Assembly: GCF_014084045.1 (NCBI RefSeq)
Contig: NZ_CP043732.1
Span: forward strand, 186,001-250,000
Source of the DNA: Microbacterium esteraromaticum
GTDB lineage: Bacteria > Actinomycetota > Actinomycetes > Actinomycetales > Microbacteriaceae
Direction of reading: 5' to 3'
Length of the DNA stretch: 64,000 bases
The translations under genes and the position numbers were made by a program. Shown one piece after another: positions 8,381 to 16,922 of the stretch (the stretch's first letter is position 1; every line of letters starts with the position of its first letter). The notes beneath the pieces are model-generated. The model ran no database searches. It saw nothing but the letters and a program-made list of their open reading frames with translations, and was not told where the DNA came from.

Positions 8381-9405
8381 TTCGCCGCGGCGAGCGGGAC
8401 GACTTCCTTGGCGAAGCGCGTCATGTGCTCGATGCCGAATTTCGAGTCCTCCCACCCGTGCAGGTAGAAGTCCAGGACGAGGTGGTCCACTCCCGCGTCC
8501 AGGTTCTCGCGGAGACGCTTGGCAGCCTGCTCCGCGGAGCCGATCATCAACCGCTCCTCGGGGCGGTTGAGCGTCGGGTCGTCGATGCGGGTCAGCGCCT
8601 CATCGAAGGTGATTCCGTTGATGCGCGCGAGCAGGCGCGGAAGCGCCCAATCCTTCATCCAGGCCTCATCGTCGCTGATCATGCCGTAGTTCACGGCTGC
8701 CAGCTCAAGGGGGGTCGTGCGGCCGAACTCCTCGTCCTTGGCGCGCAGAGTCGGCAGCAGCTCGTTCTTGATCTCGTCGGGAGTCGGGAAGAGCGGGTAG
8801 AACGCATCCGCCCACTTGGCGGTCCGGTTGAGGGACTTCTCCCCGCCACCGACCCACATCGGCAGCCGCTGCTGCACGGGCTTCGGAGTGATCTCAAGCC
8901 CGGTGGAGTCCCAGATCCGACCGGCTTCCGTGATGTCCTCGCCGTTCCACAGCTGACGGAAGGTCGACATCGCCTCGTCCATCCGGCGGCCGCGCTCGGT
9001 GGTCTTGACCATGCCGACCGAGAAGTCCTCGTCCCACCAGCCCAGCACGGGAACAGCCACGGCGCGCCCGTTCGAGGCGTTGTCGAGCGTCGAGAAGTAC
9101 TGCGCCCAGACGAAGGGATGCAGCGTCGGCGCGACGAACTCGAACGCGACCTTGATGCGCTTCGTCTCGCGCGCGATGATGGGCATCAGCACCAGGGGAT
9201 CGAACAGGTATCGGGTGCCGAAGGCCGCGAAGCTCGCCGTCTTGGGCATGGTGAAGTGCCACGGCACGTGGATGGCTTCGAATCCCAGCTCCTCCGCCTT
9301 CTGCGCGAACTCCACCATGGAGTCGATGGTCGGGCCGTCGGCGCCCCACGGGAAGAGGTACACCCTCAGCTTCTTGAGGATCTCCTCGACGCTGTCATCT
9401 GCCAT
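8377..9405 (-). CDS. LLM-class flavin- or F420-dependent oxidoreductase
   Basis: 342 aa luciferase-like TIM barrel. Visible family features are PTIDSMVEFAQKAEELGFEA at the N-terminus, TLHPFVWAQYFSTLDNASNG in the middle, and the active-site segment LPMWVGGGEKSLNRTAKWAD. It lacks the SDHFQPW signature of the Fgd-like group, so it belongs to a different branch from the protein at 900. It may be an FMNH2-dependent monooxygenase or an F420H2-dependent reductase, and the sequence alone does not decide. A good AAAGGA site precedes ATG 9405. It is the second gene of the tautomerase-led operon and a candidate for the step that attacks the substrate. Confidence 0.83.
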   Translation of the reverse strand: MADDSVEEILKKLRVYLFPWGADGPTIDSMVEFAQKAEELGFEAIHVPWHFTMPKTASFAAFGTRYLFDPLVLMPIIARETKRIKVAFEFVAPTLHPFVWAQYFSTLDNASNGRAVAVPVLGWWDEDFSVGMVKTTERGRRMDEAMSTFRQLWNGEDITEAGRIWDSTGLEITPKPVQQRLPMWVGGGEKSLNRTAKWADAFYPLFPTPDEIKNELLPTLRAKDEEFGRTTPLELAAVNYGMISDDEAWMKDWALPRLLARINGITFDEALTRIDDPTLNRPEERLMIGSAEQAAKRLRENLDAGVDHLVLDFYLHGWEDSKFGIEHMTRFAKEVVPLAAAK

Positions 9406-9493
9406 TTCTCGTCCTTTCTCGTTCTCTGTCCCGCCTCGCCTCGTGCGCTGCGGGCTCGTCTCTCAGCGCCTGCCGCCATGGCAGGCGGCTCGG

Positions 9494-9691
9494 TCAGTCG
9501 TCGGGCAGGTTGAGGTGCTTGTGGAAGGTGGTCCCGTGCGTGCCCCACATCTTGGGGCTGTGCTCCACCAGCAGGACCTGGACGTTCTCCAGGCGCGCGC
9601 CATTGGCGACCATGACATCTGTGATGCCGGCGATGATCGCCTCCCGCTGGTCCTGACTCCGACTTGCGATATCAACGCGTACGAATGCCAC
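9494..9691 (-). CDS. 4-oxalocrotonate tautomerase-like small protein lacking Pro1
   Basis: 65 aa, the size of a 4-OT subunit, with the typical amphipathic helix EAIIAGITDVMVANG and a LENVQVLLVEHSP strand. The start is GTG 9691, preceded by AGAGG eight bases upstream, and there is no other in-frame start nearby. The second codon is GCA, so the mature protein begins Ala-Phe-Val where catalytic family members begin with Pro1. Without the N-terminal proline the usual acid-base tautomerase chemistry should be lost, so it may catalyse something else or play a structural role. It is the first gene after the operator at 9767 and leads the seven-gene operon. Confidence 0.75.
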   Translation of the reverse strand: MAFVRVDIASRSQDQREAIIAGITDVMVANGARLENVQVLLVEHSPKMWGTHGTTFHKHLNLPDD

Positions 9692-9766
9692 TGATCGTGC
9701 CTCTCTTCCTTGAGCCTCACGGTCCGAACCGCCTGATTCGAACCAGCCACCTCATTCGGTGACATC

Positions 9767-9784
9767 TAACATGTTACATGCAAG
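9767..9784. promoter_or_regulatory. Candidate operator, CATG-N3-CATG type, upstream of the tautomerase operon
   Basis: TAACATGTTACATGCAAG: a perfect 10-bp palindrome (TAACATGTTA) overlapped by a second CATG-centred half 7 bp away. It lies 75 bp upstream of the GTG at 9691. The same 18-bp arrangement, 14 of 18 bases identical and with the same 7-bp centre-to-centre step, occurs at 14563-14580. The candidate regulator is the FCD-type GntR protein at the left edge. Confidence 0.6.
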
Positions 9785-9820
9785 TCCTGTGGAAGGGAAG
9801 GTTCCATGCGTCCGAAGTAG

Positions 9821-12643
9821 TCACTTCTCCGCGCCGCCGACCAGCAGCTCGGCCAGGGTCCTCCCCTGCACATCGGCCAGCTGCTCGGCCTGAGTCCGGC
9901 AGGAGAAACCGTCTGCGAGGAACACGCTCTCGGTGCCCCCCGCGCGCAGCGCAGGCAGCAGCGCGAGCTCCGCCACAGCCACGGAGGTCTCATAATGCCC
10001 CTGCTCCATCCCGAAGTTGCCCGCCATTCCGCAGCATCCCTCGAGCTCCTGCACCTCGGCTCCACTGCGCGCGAGCAGGCGGCGATCCGCCTCGAACCCG
10101 ATCACCGCGTGGTGATGGCAGTGCGGCTGCACGATGAGGGTGAGATCGCTCAGATCGGGCGGGGACCAGCCCGGAGTCCGCTCGAGCAGCTCCGCCAGCG
10201 TCACGGTCGCAGCCGCCACGCTGCGCGCACGCGAGTCCTCGGGCAGCAGCTCACCCAGATCGCTGCGCAGTACGGCCGTGCATGACGGCTCGACACCTAC
10301 GATCGGCACGCCGTCAAGCGCGTATGGGGCGAGCCCGTCCACGAGCTGACGCAATCGCCGCCGCGCGCCGTCGAGCTGGCCCGTGCTGATCCACGTCAGA
10401 CCGCAGCACAGCTCTCCCCGGGGCACGATGACCGTGTAACCCGCGTCGTGGAGCACGCGGCGCATCGCTACGACGGACGCGGGCCGGAAGGCCGCGCTGA
10501 ACGAATCGCCCCAGAGGACCACTCGCCGCTCGTCGCCCGGCTGCGCCCCGGCGTCGCCCGGCTGCGCCCCGGTGTCGCGCAGGGCGCGCCGCGCGGCGCG
10601 GGACGCGAAAGCAGGAACGCCGCGGCGAGGGTCGATCCCGCCCGCGCGAAGAAGGGCTCGTCGCAGCGGGGCCACCTTCATCACGGCGTTCACGACACCC
10701 GGTGCGATACCCGCCAGCCGCGCCCAGCGTGGCAGCCAGCCGAGCAGGTAGTGCGCGCGCGGGCGCACGCGGCCACGGTAGCTGCGGTGCAGAACCTCGG
10801 ACTTGTACTGGGCCATGTCGACACCGGCCGGGCATTCGCTCGAACAGGCCTTGCAGCTCAGACAGAGGTCGAGCGCCCCATGCACCTCGGCGGCCCGCCA
10901 CCCGTCTTCGATCAACGAGCCGTTGGCCATCTCCTGCAGTGTGCGGGCTCGGCCACGGGTGACGTCGTTCTCGTCTCCGCTCACCCGGAACGACGGGCAC
11001 ATGAACCCGCCGTCCACAGCGCGGCACTTGCCCACGCCCACGCAGCGATGCACCGCCTGGGTGAAGTCGCCACCGTCGTCCGCGAACGCGAAACCTCCCG
11101 AGCTCAGGAGGGGAAGTGCCGCGGGCCGGCGCAGATCGGCGTCGAGTGGGGCCGGCTCCACGATGATGCCGGGGTTGAGCACGTCATCGGGATCGAGGAG
11201 CGCCTTGAACCGGCCGAGCAGCTCGAGTGCCTCGGCCGAGTACATCTTGGACAGCAGCTCGCCTCGCGCCCGTCCATCCCCGTGCTCGCCGGACAGCGAC
11301 CCTCCGTGCGAGATCACGAGGTCCGCGGCATCGAGCATGAACCGGCGCATCGCATCCGCGTCGGATGCCAGCGGCAGATCCAGGCGCACATGCACGCAGC
11401 CGTCCCCGAAGTGTCCGTATGGCAGACCTTCCACATCATGCCGGGCCATGAGCGCCTCGAAATCGCGCAGATAGGCTCCGAGGCGCGCGGGCGGCACCGC
11501 GGCGTCCTCCCACCCGGGCCATGCTTGGGCACCTGACGGCGTGCGGCCGGCGAGGCCTGCGCCGTCCTCGCGAATCCGCCAGAGCCTCGCCGACTCGGCG
11601 CCGGCAGGCAGGAGTCGTGAGGAGATCGCACCGGCATCCGCGACGAGGGCGCGTGCGGTGGCCAGCGAGTCCTCCTGCGTTGCTCCGCCGACCTCGATGA
11701 GCAGCCAGCCGCCCCCTGCCGGCAGCTCCGGCACGGAGCCGGAGCCGCGATGGCGACGGATCACATCGACCAGCCGCGCGTCGAGTCCCTCGATCGCGAG
11801 CGGGCGATGCGCGAGCAGCGCCGGGACGGCATCCGCGGCCGCCGCCATATCGGGGTACCCGACAACGACGAGCGCAGGAGCGGCGGCGATGGGCACCAGC
11901 CGGATCCTCGCTCCCAGCGTCACGGCGACAGTGCCCTCGGTGCCGACCAGCGCTCGTGCCAATGACGATCCGCGCTCCGGCAGGAGGTGCTCCAGGGAGT
12001 ATCCGCTGACCTGTCGCCCGAAGCGTCCGAACTCCGTCCTCAGCGTGCCCAGGTTCTCCCTCACCAGCCGCGCGAGTCCGGGCACCGGGGCCAGATCGTC
12101 TGCGGCGATGTACCGGCTTCCGCGGCCGTCCACGACATCGAGCTCGACCACGTTGTCAGCGGCGCGCCCGTAGGCCAGCGCGTGCGCCCCGCACGCGTTG
12201 TTGCCAAGCACCCCGCCGATCGTCGCGCGGGTGTGCGTGGACGGATCTGGACCGAAGCGCAGACCGTGGACGCGGGCTTCGTCGTTGATGCGCGACAGCA
12301 CGGCTCCCGGCTCGACGAGTGCGGTGGCACCATCGGCGTCTATCTCCCGCACCCTGTTCAGATGCACCGAGGTATCGACGACGATGCCCGGACCGATCGC
12401 GTTGCCGGCCACAGACGTGCCCGCACCGCGCATCGTGAGAGGAACGCGTCGCCGACGCGCGAGATCGACGACGGCCAGCAGGTCATCGACATCGCGCGGC
12501 GCGACGACCACCTGCGGGGGAACACGGTAGTTGGACGCATCCGAGGAGTACTGGGCCCTTCTGGCAGCGGACGCCCAGACCTCACCTGCGACGGCCGCCG
12601 TCAGCTCATGGGCGAGATCAGCGGCTTCTGCGGCGGGGGTCAT
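9821..12643 (-). CDS. FAD-linked oxidase/Fe-S protein fusion, D-lactate dehydrogenase-like (GlcD-GlcF type)
   Basis: 940 aa. The N-terminal half is a PCMH-type FAD domain (RGAGTSVAGNAIGPGIVVD near residue 75, GVLGNNACGAHAL near 145) plus the FAD-oxidase C-terminal domain (HFGDGCVHVR, SGEHGDGRARG). The second half has Fe-S cysteines, HRCVGVGKC and CLSCKACSSECP, then two CCG-type motifs (ELCCGLTW, EGCCGMAGNFG). This layout is that of respiratory D-lactate or D-2-hydroxyglutarate dehydrogenases, which oxidise D-2-hydroxyacids and pass electrons to the quinone pool. Its ATG overlaps the TGA of the aldehyde dehydrogenase gene. It may use the hydroxyacid formed in this pathway. A 7-residue repeat lies in the linker. 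Confidence 0.88.
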   Translation of the reverse strand: MTPAAEAADLAHELTAAVAGEVWASAARRAQYSSDASNYRVPPQVVVAPRDVDDLLAVVDLARRRRVPLTMRGAGTSVAGNAIGPGIVVDTSVHLNRVREIDADGATALVEPGAVLSRINDEARVHGLRFGPDPSTHTRATIGGVLGNNACGAHALAYGRAADNVVELDVVDGRGSRYIAADDLAPVPGLARLVRENLGTLRTEFGRFGRQVSGYSLEHLLPERGSSLARALVGTEGTVAVTLGARIRLVPIAAAPALVVVGYPDMAAAADAVPALLAHRPLAIEGLDARLVDVIRRHRGSGSVPELPAGGGWLLIEVGGATQEDSLATARALVADAGAISSRLLPAGAESARLWRIREDGAGLAGRTPSGAQAWPGWEDAAVPPARLGAYLRDFEALMARHDVEGLPYGHFGDGCVHVRLDLPLASDADAMRRFMLDAADLVISHGGSLSGEHGDGRARGELLSKMYSAEALELLGRFKALLDPDDVLNPGIIVEPAPLDADLRRPAALPLLSSGGFAFADDGGDFTQAVHRCVGVGKCRAVDGGFMCPSFRVSGDENDVTRGRARTLQEMANGSLIEDGWRAAEVHGALDLCLSCKACSSECPAGVDMAQYKSEVLHRSYRGRVRPRAHYLLGWLPRWARLAGIAPGVVNAVMKVAPLRRALLRAGGIDPRRGVPAFASRAARRALRDTGAQPGDAGAQPGDERRVVLWGDSFSAAFRPASVVAMRRVLHDAGYTVIVPRGELCCGLTWISTGQLDGARRRLRQLVDGLAPYALDGVPIVGVEPSCTAVLRSDLGELLPEDSRARSVAAATVTLAELLERTPGWSPPDLSDLTLIVQPHCHHHAVIGFEADRRLLARSGAEVQELEGCCGMAGNFGMEQGHYETSVAVAELALLPALRAGGTESVFLADGFSCRTQAEQLADVQGRTLAELLVGGAEK
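10531..10572. repeat. In-frame 21-bp tandem duplication in the D-lactate dehydrogenase-like gene
   Basis: Two copies of a 21-bp unit, at 10531-10551 and 10552-10572. They encode the repeated residues GAQPGD in the linker between the Fe-S domain and the CCG domain, where length variation is probably tolerated. Confidence 0.8.
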
Positions 12644-14091
12644 GGCCTGACGTACGCGGTCTTGAGCTGCGTGAAGAACTCCCTGGCATGGGTGCCCTGC
12701 TCCTTCGGTCCGTGACTGGAGCGCTTCCTGCCCCCGAAAGGCACGTGGGGGTCGACTCCAGCCGTGGGAAGGTTCACCATGACCATCCCGGTGTCGGAGC
12801 GGCGCTGGAAGTCGGCGGCGCGTGCGAGCGAGGTGGTGCAGATGCCGGCGACCAGGCCGTACGGCGTGTCGTTGGCGAGCTCGACCGCGTGGTCGTAGTC
12901 CTCAGCGCGCAGCACTCCGGCGACGGGTCCGAACACCTCCTCCCGGTTCAGGGGGGCGGAGGCAGACAGGCCCTCTACGACGGCCGGCCGCAGGAAGTGG
13001 CCCGCCGTGCTCCCCTCCACGAGATCCCCTCCGTGGACGATCGCGTCCGCGTGGGCCCTGGCGCCGTCGATGTACCCGAGATCGATGCGCAGCTGGCCGG
13101 CATCCACCACCGGACCGATCTCCGTGTCCGGATCGAGCGCGTGGCCGACGCGCAGCCGGAGAGCCCGCTCACGGAAAGCGGTGACGAATCGCTCGTAGAC
13201 CGCGTCCATCACGATGATCCTGCTGGACGCCGTGCACCGTTGCCCCGTCGCGAAGAACGCGCCGTCTATGGCGCAGGCGACCGCGATGTCGAGGTCGGCG
13301 TCGTCCGAGACGATCAAGGCGTTCTTGCCCCCGAGTTCGAGCTGCACGGGGCGCAGCGCCGTGGCGCCGGCCTGCGCGATCCCGACACCGACGCTCTCCG
13401 ATCCGGTGAAGGTGACGGCGTCGATGCCCTCGTGCCGGGCGAGCGCGTCGCCGATCAGAGCGCCCGATCCTGTGACGAGGTTGAACACGCCAGGAGGACA
13501 TCCCTCCTCCTCGATGATGCGCGCGAGCGCGGCGGCGCTCGCTGGCACCAGGGCCGCCGGCTTGAGCACGACGGTGTTCCCGTATGCGAGGGCGGGTGCG
13601 CATTTCCACGCCGGGATCGCGATCGGGAAGTTCCATGGGGTGATCACGCCCACCACTCCCAGCGGTTCGCGATGGACGGTGACCGTCACCCCCGGACGCA
13701 CCGAATCCTGGTGGTCTCCGGTGAGCCGCAGCGCCTCCCCGGCGAAGAACCGGAAGATGTGCGCCGCGCGGGTCACCTCGCCCCGAGCTTCATTCCGCGT
13801 CTTGCCCTCCTCGCGCGCGAGGAGCTCGGCGAGGGCGTCAGCATCGGACAGGATGCGGGCGGCGACGCGCTCGAGCAGATCGGCACGCACCGCGGGCGAC
13901 GTGCGGGACCAGCGCGGGAAGGCTTCGCGTGCGGCTTCCACCGCGAGATCGAGCTCGCCGATGCCGGCGATGGCGAACCTGCCGATGACGTCCGATCGAT
14001 CCGATGGGCTGATGTTCTCGCGGTGCTCGGCGGCACTCCTCCATTCACCGCCGATGAGGGTGCCGAATTCAGGCGCGCTCGTGTCGGTCAC
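12640..14091 (-). CDS. NAD(P)-dependent aldehyde dehydrogenase
   Basis: 483 aa, full length for the ALDH superfamily. Key residues are Asn154 in TPWNF, general base Glu252 in QLELGGKN, and nucleophile Cys286 in FFATGQRCTASSR. The cysteine context resembles alpha-ketoglutarate semialdehyde dehydrogenases and vanillin-type dehydrogenases, but the substrate is not settled. The start was set at GTG 14091, which has GGGAGGAGG six bases upstream; the upstream ATG at 14121 has no comparable site. Its stop overlaps the ATG of the FAD/Fe-S gene. In the pathway it would oxidise an aldehyde intermediate to an acid. Confidence 0.9.
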   Translation of the reverse strand: MTDTSAPEFGTLIGGEWRSAAEHRENISPSDRSDVIGRFAIAGIGELDLAVEAAREAFPRWSRTSPAVRADLLERVAARILSDADALAELLAREEGKTRNEARGEVTRAAHIFRFFAGEALRLTGDHQDSVRPGVTVTVHREPLGVVGVITPWNFPIAIPAWKCAPALAYGNTVVLKPAALVPASAAALARIIEEEGCPPGVFNLVTGSGALIGDALARHEGIDAVTFTGSESVGVGIAQAGATALRPVQLELGGKNALIVSDDADLDIAVACAIDGAFFATGQRCTASSRIIVMDAVYERFVTAFRERALRLRVGHALDPDTEIGPVVDAGQLRIDLGYIDGARAHADAIVHGGDLVEGSTAGHFLRPAVVEGLSASAPLNREEVFGPVAGVLRAEDYDHAVELANDTPYGLVAGICTTSLARAADFQRRSDTGMVMVNLPTAGVDPHVPFGGRKRSSHGPKEQGTHAREFFTQLKTAYVRP

Positions 14092-14145
14092 CGCTGACCT
14101 CCTCCCGGTCGCACCCCGCACGCCCGGCCTTCGGGGGGTTCCTTC

Positions 14146-14505
14146 TCATGCCTCATCCGGCTTCTCGATCGCCGTGTACACCTTGCGTACGGGCTGCTCG
14201 ACATACCAGGTGCCGATGTATCCGCTGTGCACATGGAGCACCGCGCCGGGCTCGATGATCGTGGTCGTTCCGTCGGAGTGCTCGATGCGACCAGCTCCGC
14301 TCACGAAGTGCATGAACTCGGAGATCCCCTTCTTCTCCGATCGGAACACTCCTGGCGTGCACTCCCAGATGCCGATCTCGGTGTCACCGTCACGGTGCAG
14401 CACACGCTTGGTGGCCTGCGGGTCGCCCTCCAGGATGATGGGCGGCGCTGCCGACGGGGCCAGGTCCTCGCCAACGACATCCGTCAGGGTGTAGAAGGTG
14501 GTCAT
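14146..14505 (-). CDS. Cupin-domain protein (DUF861/cupin_3-like)
   Basis: 119 aa single-domain cupin. The core is visible as EIGIWECTPGVF, SEFMHFVSGAGRIEHSDG and IIEPGAVLHVHSGYIGTW. The pattern matches small cupins of the (S)-ureidoglycine aminohydrolase/EutQ-like group, which often act as accessory or detoxifying proteins in catabolic clusters. Two adjacent ATG codons follow AGGAG; 14505 gives the better spacing and 14508 is possible. It is the first gene of the cupin-ALDH-FAD/Fe-S operon and is divergent from fgd, sharing its control region. Function unknown. Confidence 0.75.
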   Translation of the reverse strand: MTTFYTLTDVVGEDLAPSAAPPIILEGDPQATKRVLHRDGDTEIGIWECTPGVFRSEKKGISEFMHFVSGAGRIEHSDGTTTIIEPGAVLHVHSGYIGTWYVEQPVRKVYTAIEKPDEA

Positions 14506-14562
14506 CATCGCTCCTCTTCTTTCACGACCGCGTCGACACTCGATTTCACGGCCTTTTACGTG

Positions 14563-14580
14563 TAACATGTAGCATGCTAC
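14563..14580. promoter_or_regulatory. Candidate operator, CATG-N3-CATG type, between the cupin operon and fgd
   Basis: TAACATGTAGCATGCTAC, containing a perfect 12-bp palindrome GTAGCATGCTAC (14569-14580). It ends six bases before the AAAGGA ribosome-binding site of fgd and lies 58 bp upstream of the cupin start, so one site could control both directions. It matches the site at 9767-9784 in sequence and internal spacing. Confidence 0.65.
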
Positions 14581-14595
14581 TTGAGAAAGGACTCA

Positions 14596-15627
14596 ATGCA
14601 AATGGGCAGCACGACACTACGACTCGGCTACAAGGCCTCCGCCGAGCAGTTCGGTCCCCGCGACCTGGTCGACTTCACCGTTCTCGCCGAGGAGATCGGG
14701 CTCGACTCCGCCATGGTCAGCGACCACTTCCAGCCGTGGCGATACAACGGCGGGCACGCCCCGTTCTCGCTGGCCTGGCTCGCCGCAGCCGGCGAGCGCA
14801 CGGAGCGCATCACCCTCGGCACGAGCGTGCTCACGCCGACGTTCCGATACAACCCGGCCGTCATGGCTCAGGCCTTCGCCACATTCGGCTGCCTCTTCCC
14901 CGGTCGCGTCATCCTCGGCGTGGGCACCGGCGAGGCGCTGAACGAGATCGCCACCGGATACGTAGGCGAGTGGCCCGAGTTCAAAGAGCGGTTCGGCCGT
15001 CTGCGCGAGTCGATCGACCTCATGCGCAAGCTCTGGACCGGTGAGCGCGTGGATCACGATGGCACCTACTACCGCACCGTCGGCGCCTCGATCTACGACG
15101 TGCCCGACACGCCGATCCCCGTGTACATCGCCGCGGGCGGTCCTTTCGTCGCTCGCTACGCGGGTCGGCACGGCGACGGTTTCATCTGCACATCCGGGAA
15201 GGGCATGGATCTGTACACGGAGAAGCTCATGCCGGCAGTCGAAGAGGGACGCGCCCAGTCGAGTGACCCGGAACGCACGGTGGACAGGCTGATCGAGATC
15301 AAGCTGTCGTATGACCGGGATCCCGAGACCGCCCGGGAGAACACCCGCTTCTGGGCCCCGCTGTCACTCACGCCCGAGCAGAAGCACAGCATCGACGACC
15401 CCATCGAGATGGAGAAGGCCGCCGATGCGCTGCCCCTTGAGCAGGTCACGAAACGGTGGATCGTCGCCTCGACACCCGAGCAGGTCGTCGAGCAGGTGGC
15501 ACCGTACGTGGAGGCAGGATTCAACCACCTCGTGTTCCACGGCCCCGGCCATGACCAGACTCGCTTTCTGCACCAGTTCCGCGACGACCTCCTGACGCCG
15601 CTGCGCGAACTCGGCGACCGCGCCTGA
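14596..15627 (+). CDS. fgd: F420-dependent glucose-6-phosphate dehydrogenase
   Basis: About 343 aa, with close block-by-block agreement to mycobacterial Fgd1. It oxidises glucose 6-phosphate to 6-phosphogluconolactone and reduces F420 to F420H2. The N-terminal [10 protein letters not shown] is conserved, as is VSDHFQPW (His44 and Trp48, equal to His40 and Trp44 of Fgd1). The GTGEALNE loop carries the catalytic Glu. The phosphate-site elements [14 protein letters not shown] and TKRWIVAS are also present. Start: ATG 14596 or 14602 after AAAGGA at 14586; a TTG at 14581 is less likely. It is monocistronic, ends in a strong terminator, and is divergent from the cupin operon. It is the likely source of reduced F420 for the LLM enzymes of the cluster. 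Confidence 0.95.
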   Translation: MQMGSTTLRLGYKASAEQFGPRDLVDFTVLAEEIGLDSAMVSDHFQPWRYNGGHAPFSLAWLAAAGERTERITLGTSVLTPTFRYNPAVMAQAFATFGCLFPGRVILGVGTGEALNEIATGYVGEWPEFKERFGRLRESIDLMRKLWTGERVDHDGTYYRTVGASIYDVPDTPIPVYIAAGGPFVARYAGRHGDGFICTSGKGMDLYTEKLMPAVEEGRAQSSDPERTVDRLIEIKLSYDRDPETARENTRFWAPLSLTPEQKHSIDDPIEMEKAADALPLEQVTKRWIVASTPEQVVEQVAPYVEAGFNHLVFHGPGHDQTRFLHQFRDDLLTPLRELGDRA

Positions 15628-15638
15628 GAAGTCCTCGG

Positions 15639-15676
15639 GGAGGCTCTGCCGGCGACCACTGCTCGGCAGAGCCTCC
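15639..15676. terminator. Strong hairpin terminator after fgd
   Basis: Thirteen-bp perfect stem (GGAGGCTCTGCCG and its complement) with a 12-nt loop, 11 bp after the fgd stop and between convergent genes, so it may serve both strands. Confidence 0.85.
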
Positions 15677-15708
15677 TGCATGTCCGCCCGGCGACGGCAT
15701 CGGCCGCT

Positions 15709-16863
15709 CTACCCAGCCGACGCCGCCGCCCGTGCGATGCGCGCGGTGAGGCGCTCGAGCGGGCCACGTCCCTCAGCCATCGACCAGAGTGTCGTGAGCG
15801 CGAGCAGCACCACGGAACTGCACAGCCAGATCAGGTTGTCGCTGATGTGACCAGCCGGCGACGCGATGACGACATACGACACGACGTGCGCGGTGTATGC
15901 GGTGAGCGGCATGGACCCCAGCGCGGCGAACGGCAGCAGTACGGCACGCAGCGATTCCGAGGCGAGCACGCAGGCGGCGATGACCATCACCGCGACGCCG
16001 CCTGCGGCGAGGATGTCGGCCGTCCCGCCGCTGTGCGGGTCGACGGCGAGCAGTGCGCGCAGCACCGCGCCGCCCGGTTCCATCTCGCGGAAGCGGTCGG
16101 GGTAGCTGTCCCAGCCGGCGCTCGTGAACCCCGTTGCGGAGTCGCGCGGGTCGAACGCGTCTTCCGAGCGCACGCCGACGCTGCGCCCCACTGCACCGAG
16201 CGCGTGCCCTGCGATCACCGACGCGGCGCCGGCGCCGAGCATCCATCCGGCCGTGCGGATCGACCCGATACCGAGGCGTCCGAGCGCCATCCCGGCGAGC
16301 GCGTAGACGAGCCACACCGTGAGCGGATAGCCGCCGTACAGCGCGAAGGCCACGCCCTGCCCGCTCGGGCCCAGTCCGAGCGCGGTCACCAGCGCGAGAA
16401 CGGCGGGTCCTCCCAGCGCGAGAGCCCCGGCGACGACCAGCAGCGTGCGCGCCCGCCACCGCAGCGCGGGAATGAGAGCGATGTACAGCACGCCGTACAG
16501 GGTGAGGATGATCGCGATCGGAGTGTGCAGCAGCTCGAGCAGCAGCCCGATCACGAAGATCGTCGCGCCGCGCCCCACCAGCCCGAGCCGCAGCGCCGGC
16601 AGCCGCTCGGGCGGCGGCCCGGCCTGCGCACCGGTCATGAGCGCCACCGACACCCCGGCCAGCACCGCGAACAGCACAGACGGATGCCCGTGCACGAGGC
16701 TGCTCCACGTCGAGGGATCGCTCGGATCGAGCCGATCGCCGACCTCGCCGAGGTGCGCTCCGATCATGCCGAGGATGGCGAGCGCCCGCGCCACATCCAG
16801 GCCCATGATCCGTGGGGCGCGGCCGAACCCGCGGAACCAGTCGCCCGCCGTCGCGTGCACCAT
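15709..16863 (-). CDS. Membrane acyltransferase-like protein (DUF1624/DUF418, heparan-alpha-glucosaminide N-acetyltransferase-like)
   Basis: 384 aa with about ten hydrophobic segments. It opens with the family signature [20 protein letters not shown], and the C-terminal region [20 protein letters not shown] matches DUF418-type proteins. Such proteins are predicted to transfer acyl groups across the membrane onto surface glycans, but few bacterial members have been tested. The start is ATG 16863, divergent from hrpA with 59 bp between the starts. Confidence 0.75.
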   Translation of the reverse strand: MVHATAGDWFRGFGRAPRIMGLDVARALAILGMIGAHLGEVGDRLDPSDPSTWSSLVHGHPSVLFAVLAGVSVALMTGAQAGPPPERLPALRLGLVGRGATIFVIGLLLELLHTPIAIILTLYGVLYIALIPALRWRARTLLVVAGALALGGPAVLALVTALGLGPSGQGVAFALYGGYPLTVWLVYALAGMALGRLGIGSIRTAGWMLGAGAASVIAGHALGAVGRSVGVRSEDAFDPRDSATGFTSAGWDSYPDRFREMEPGGAVLRALLAVDPHSGGTADILAAGGVAVMVIAACVLASESLRAVLLPFAALGSMPLTAYTAHVVSYVVIASPAGHISDNLIWLCSSVVLLALTTLWSMAEGRGPLERLTARIARAAASAG

Positions 16864-16922
16864 GGGGCGATCATGCCAGACCTGGCCGATCCGGTGACCG
16901 TATCGGCATACGATGGAGGGCT

